Of a stretch of 64,000 bases of DNA, positions 63,862 through 64,000 are shown piece by piece. The stretch's first letter is position 1. Each line of letters opens with the position of its first letter. The notes beneath the pieces were generated by a model. The model made no database searches. It saw only the letters and a program-made list of their open reading frames with translations, and was not told the origin of the DNA. Source of the DNA: Anaerolineae bacterium (GTDB lineage Bacteria; Chloroflexota; Anaerolineae; Aggregatilineales; Phototrophicaceae); assembly GCA_022821805.1 (NCBI GenBank), contig JAJECX010000042.1:181581-245580 (forward strand). The letters run 5' to 3'. A program made the position numbers and the translations under genes.

Positions 63862-64000
63862 TGTATGGTCTTGGATTATAATGGTACTGTTTCCAATGAG
63901 CAAAAGGACGAATTATGGGACAGATACTTCACCCTCGCGCCACAACGACAGAGGCAACCCGCCGAGCTATACAGAATAGTCAAGAGAGCATAAGGAAGCT
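63862..64000 (+). mobile_element. IS481-family insertion sequence, left end (runs off the window)
   Basis: The element probably begins TGTATGGTCTTGG at 63862, where the similarity of the two DUF697-like genes stops, and encodes the transposase from 63915. The right end and the target duplication lie outside the window, so the exact boundary is an estimate. Confidence 0.65.
63915..64000 (+). CDS. IS481-family transposase, N-terminus (partial)
   Basis: From ATG 63915 the frame reads MGQILHPRATTTEATRRAIQ, then NSQESIRKL, the opening of IS481-type transposases just before their helix-turn-helix. The catalytic DDE domain lies beyond the right edge. Too short for the usual ORF lists but distinctive. 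Confidence 0.8.
   Translation, partial: MGQILHPRATTTEATRRAIQNSQESIRK

Noticed and set aside
1..64000. CRISPR array
   Set aside because: No regularly spaced direct repeats were seen; the hairpin repeats are dispersed singly among genes and have no spacers.

Overview
This 64 kb window is bacterial chromosome with moderately high GC and about 60 genes, nearly all small metabolic, transport, translation or cell-envelope units on alternating strands. Gene content points to Chloroflexota, probably an Anaerolineae-like lineage. The signs are a UspA-UspA-DUF389 fusion, a threonyl-tRNA synthetase without a TGS domain, a soluble trypsin-PDZ protease, a DUF2961/GH172 protein, GT-C/GT39-type membrane proteins, several toxin-antitoxin loci and many short 'TGTAGGGGCG...CGCCCGCA' intergenic hairpins. 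The taxonomic call is inference; there is no rRNA here.

Layout. 0-5.4 kb (minus strand): oppF (cut by the left edge) and oppD, a large GT-C-like membrane protein, and GDP-L-fucose synthase. 5.5-9.1 kb (plus): ndk, an XRE/M78 regulator coupled to a DUF4411 PIN-like toxin, a TlpA-like thioredoxin and an SDR. 9.1-16.7 kb: YitT protein, metA, a GT39 remnant, a hydrolase, a VOC protein, the UspA-DUF389 protein and an ankyrin protein. 16.7-19.2 kb (minus): an IolE-like isomerase, a threonine dehydratase-like enzyme, MntA, HepT and the ankyrin gene form one directon. 19.4-21.5 kb (plus): a class V aminotransferase and a phosphoglycerate dehydrogenase, a likely serine-biosynthesis pair. 21.5-25 kb: Uma2, a ManD/RspA-like enolase, a methyltransferase remnant, a tiny coiled-coil membrane protein and an FAH enzyme. 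25.1-26.0 kb: two tandem secreted-protein genes that are nearly identical in their 5' halves and diverged in their 3' halves. 26.2-31.4 kb: lipoprotein, GH172, glycosyltransferase, tRNA-Phe, hydrolase, DUF2304 and rhomboid. 31.5-35.3 kb: unknown gene, thrS, a decayed RelE-type toxin with its antitoxin, tRNA-Arg(CCT) and ferredoxin. 35.4-44.2 kb: EamA transporter, trypsin-PDZ protease, thioredoxin-NHL protein, TPR protein, a clan-A glycosidase-like protein and a membrane-anchored charged protein. 44.2-50 kb (minus): a sugar uptake and catabolism cluster (class II aldolase, binding protein, two permeases, FGGY kinase). 50-62.7 kb: EamA, metY, DUF1917-like, pcm, MFS, HdeD, rlmB, a restriction-modification pair, cysS, GNAT and GT4. 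62.9-64 kb: two DUF697-like paralogues, the second cut by an IS481-family element that runs off the right edge.

How parts work together. metA and metY supply an O-acylhomoserine/sulfhydrylation route to methionine. The aminotransferase and PGDH supply serine. The 44-50 kb cluster imports a sugar, phosphorylates it and cleaves it. Selfish or defence modules are scattered singly rather than in one island: XRE-M78/DUF4411, MntA-HepT, the RelE remnant, the restriction-modification pair and IS481.

The most unusual signals are (1) a hairpin repeat family whose arms are fixed while the cores vary but stay self-complementary, (2) two hairpins with an identical 11-nt loop and compensating stems, (3) the mosaic tandem secreted genes, and (4) an M78 protein that has lost the first histidine of HExxH beside a PIN-like toxin.
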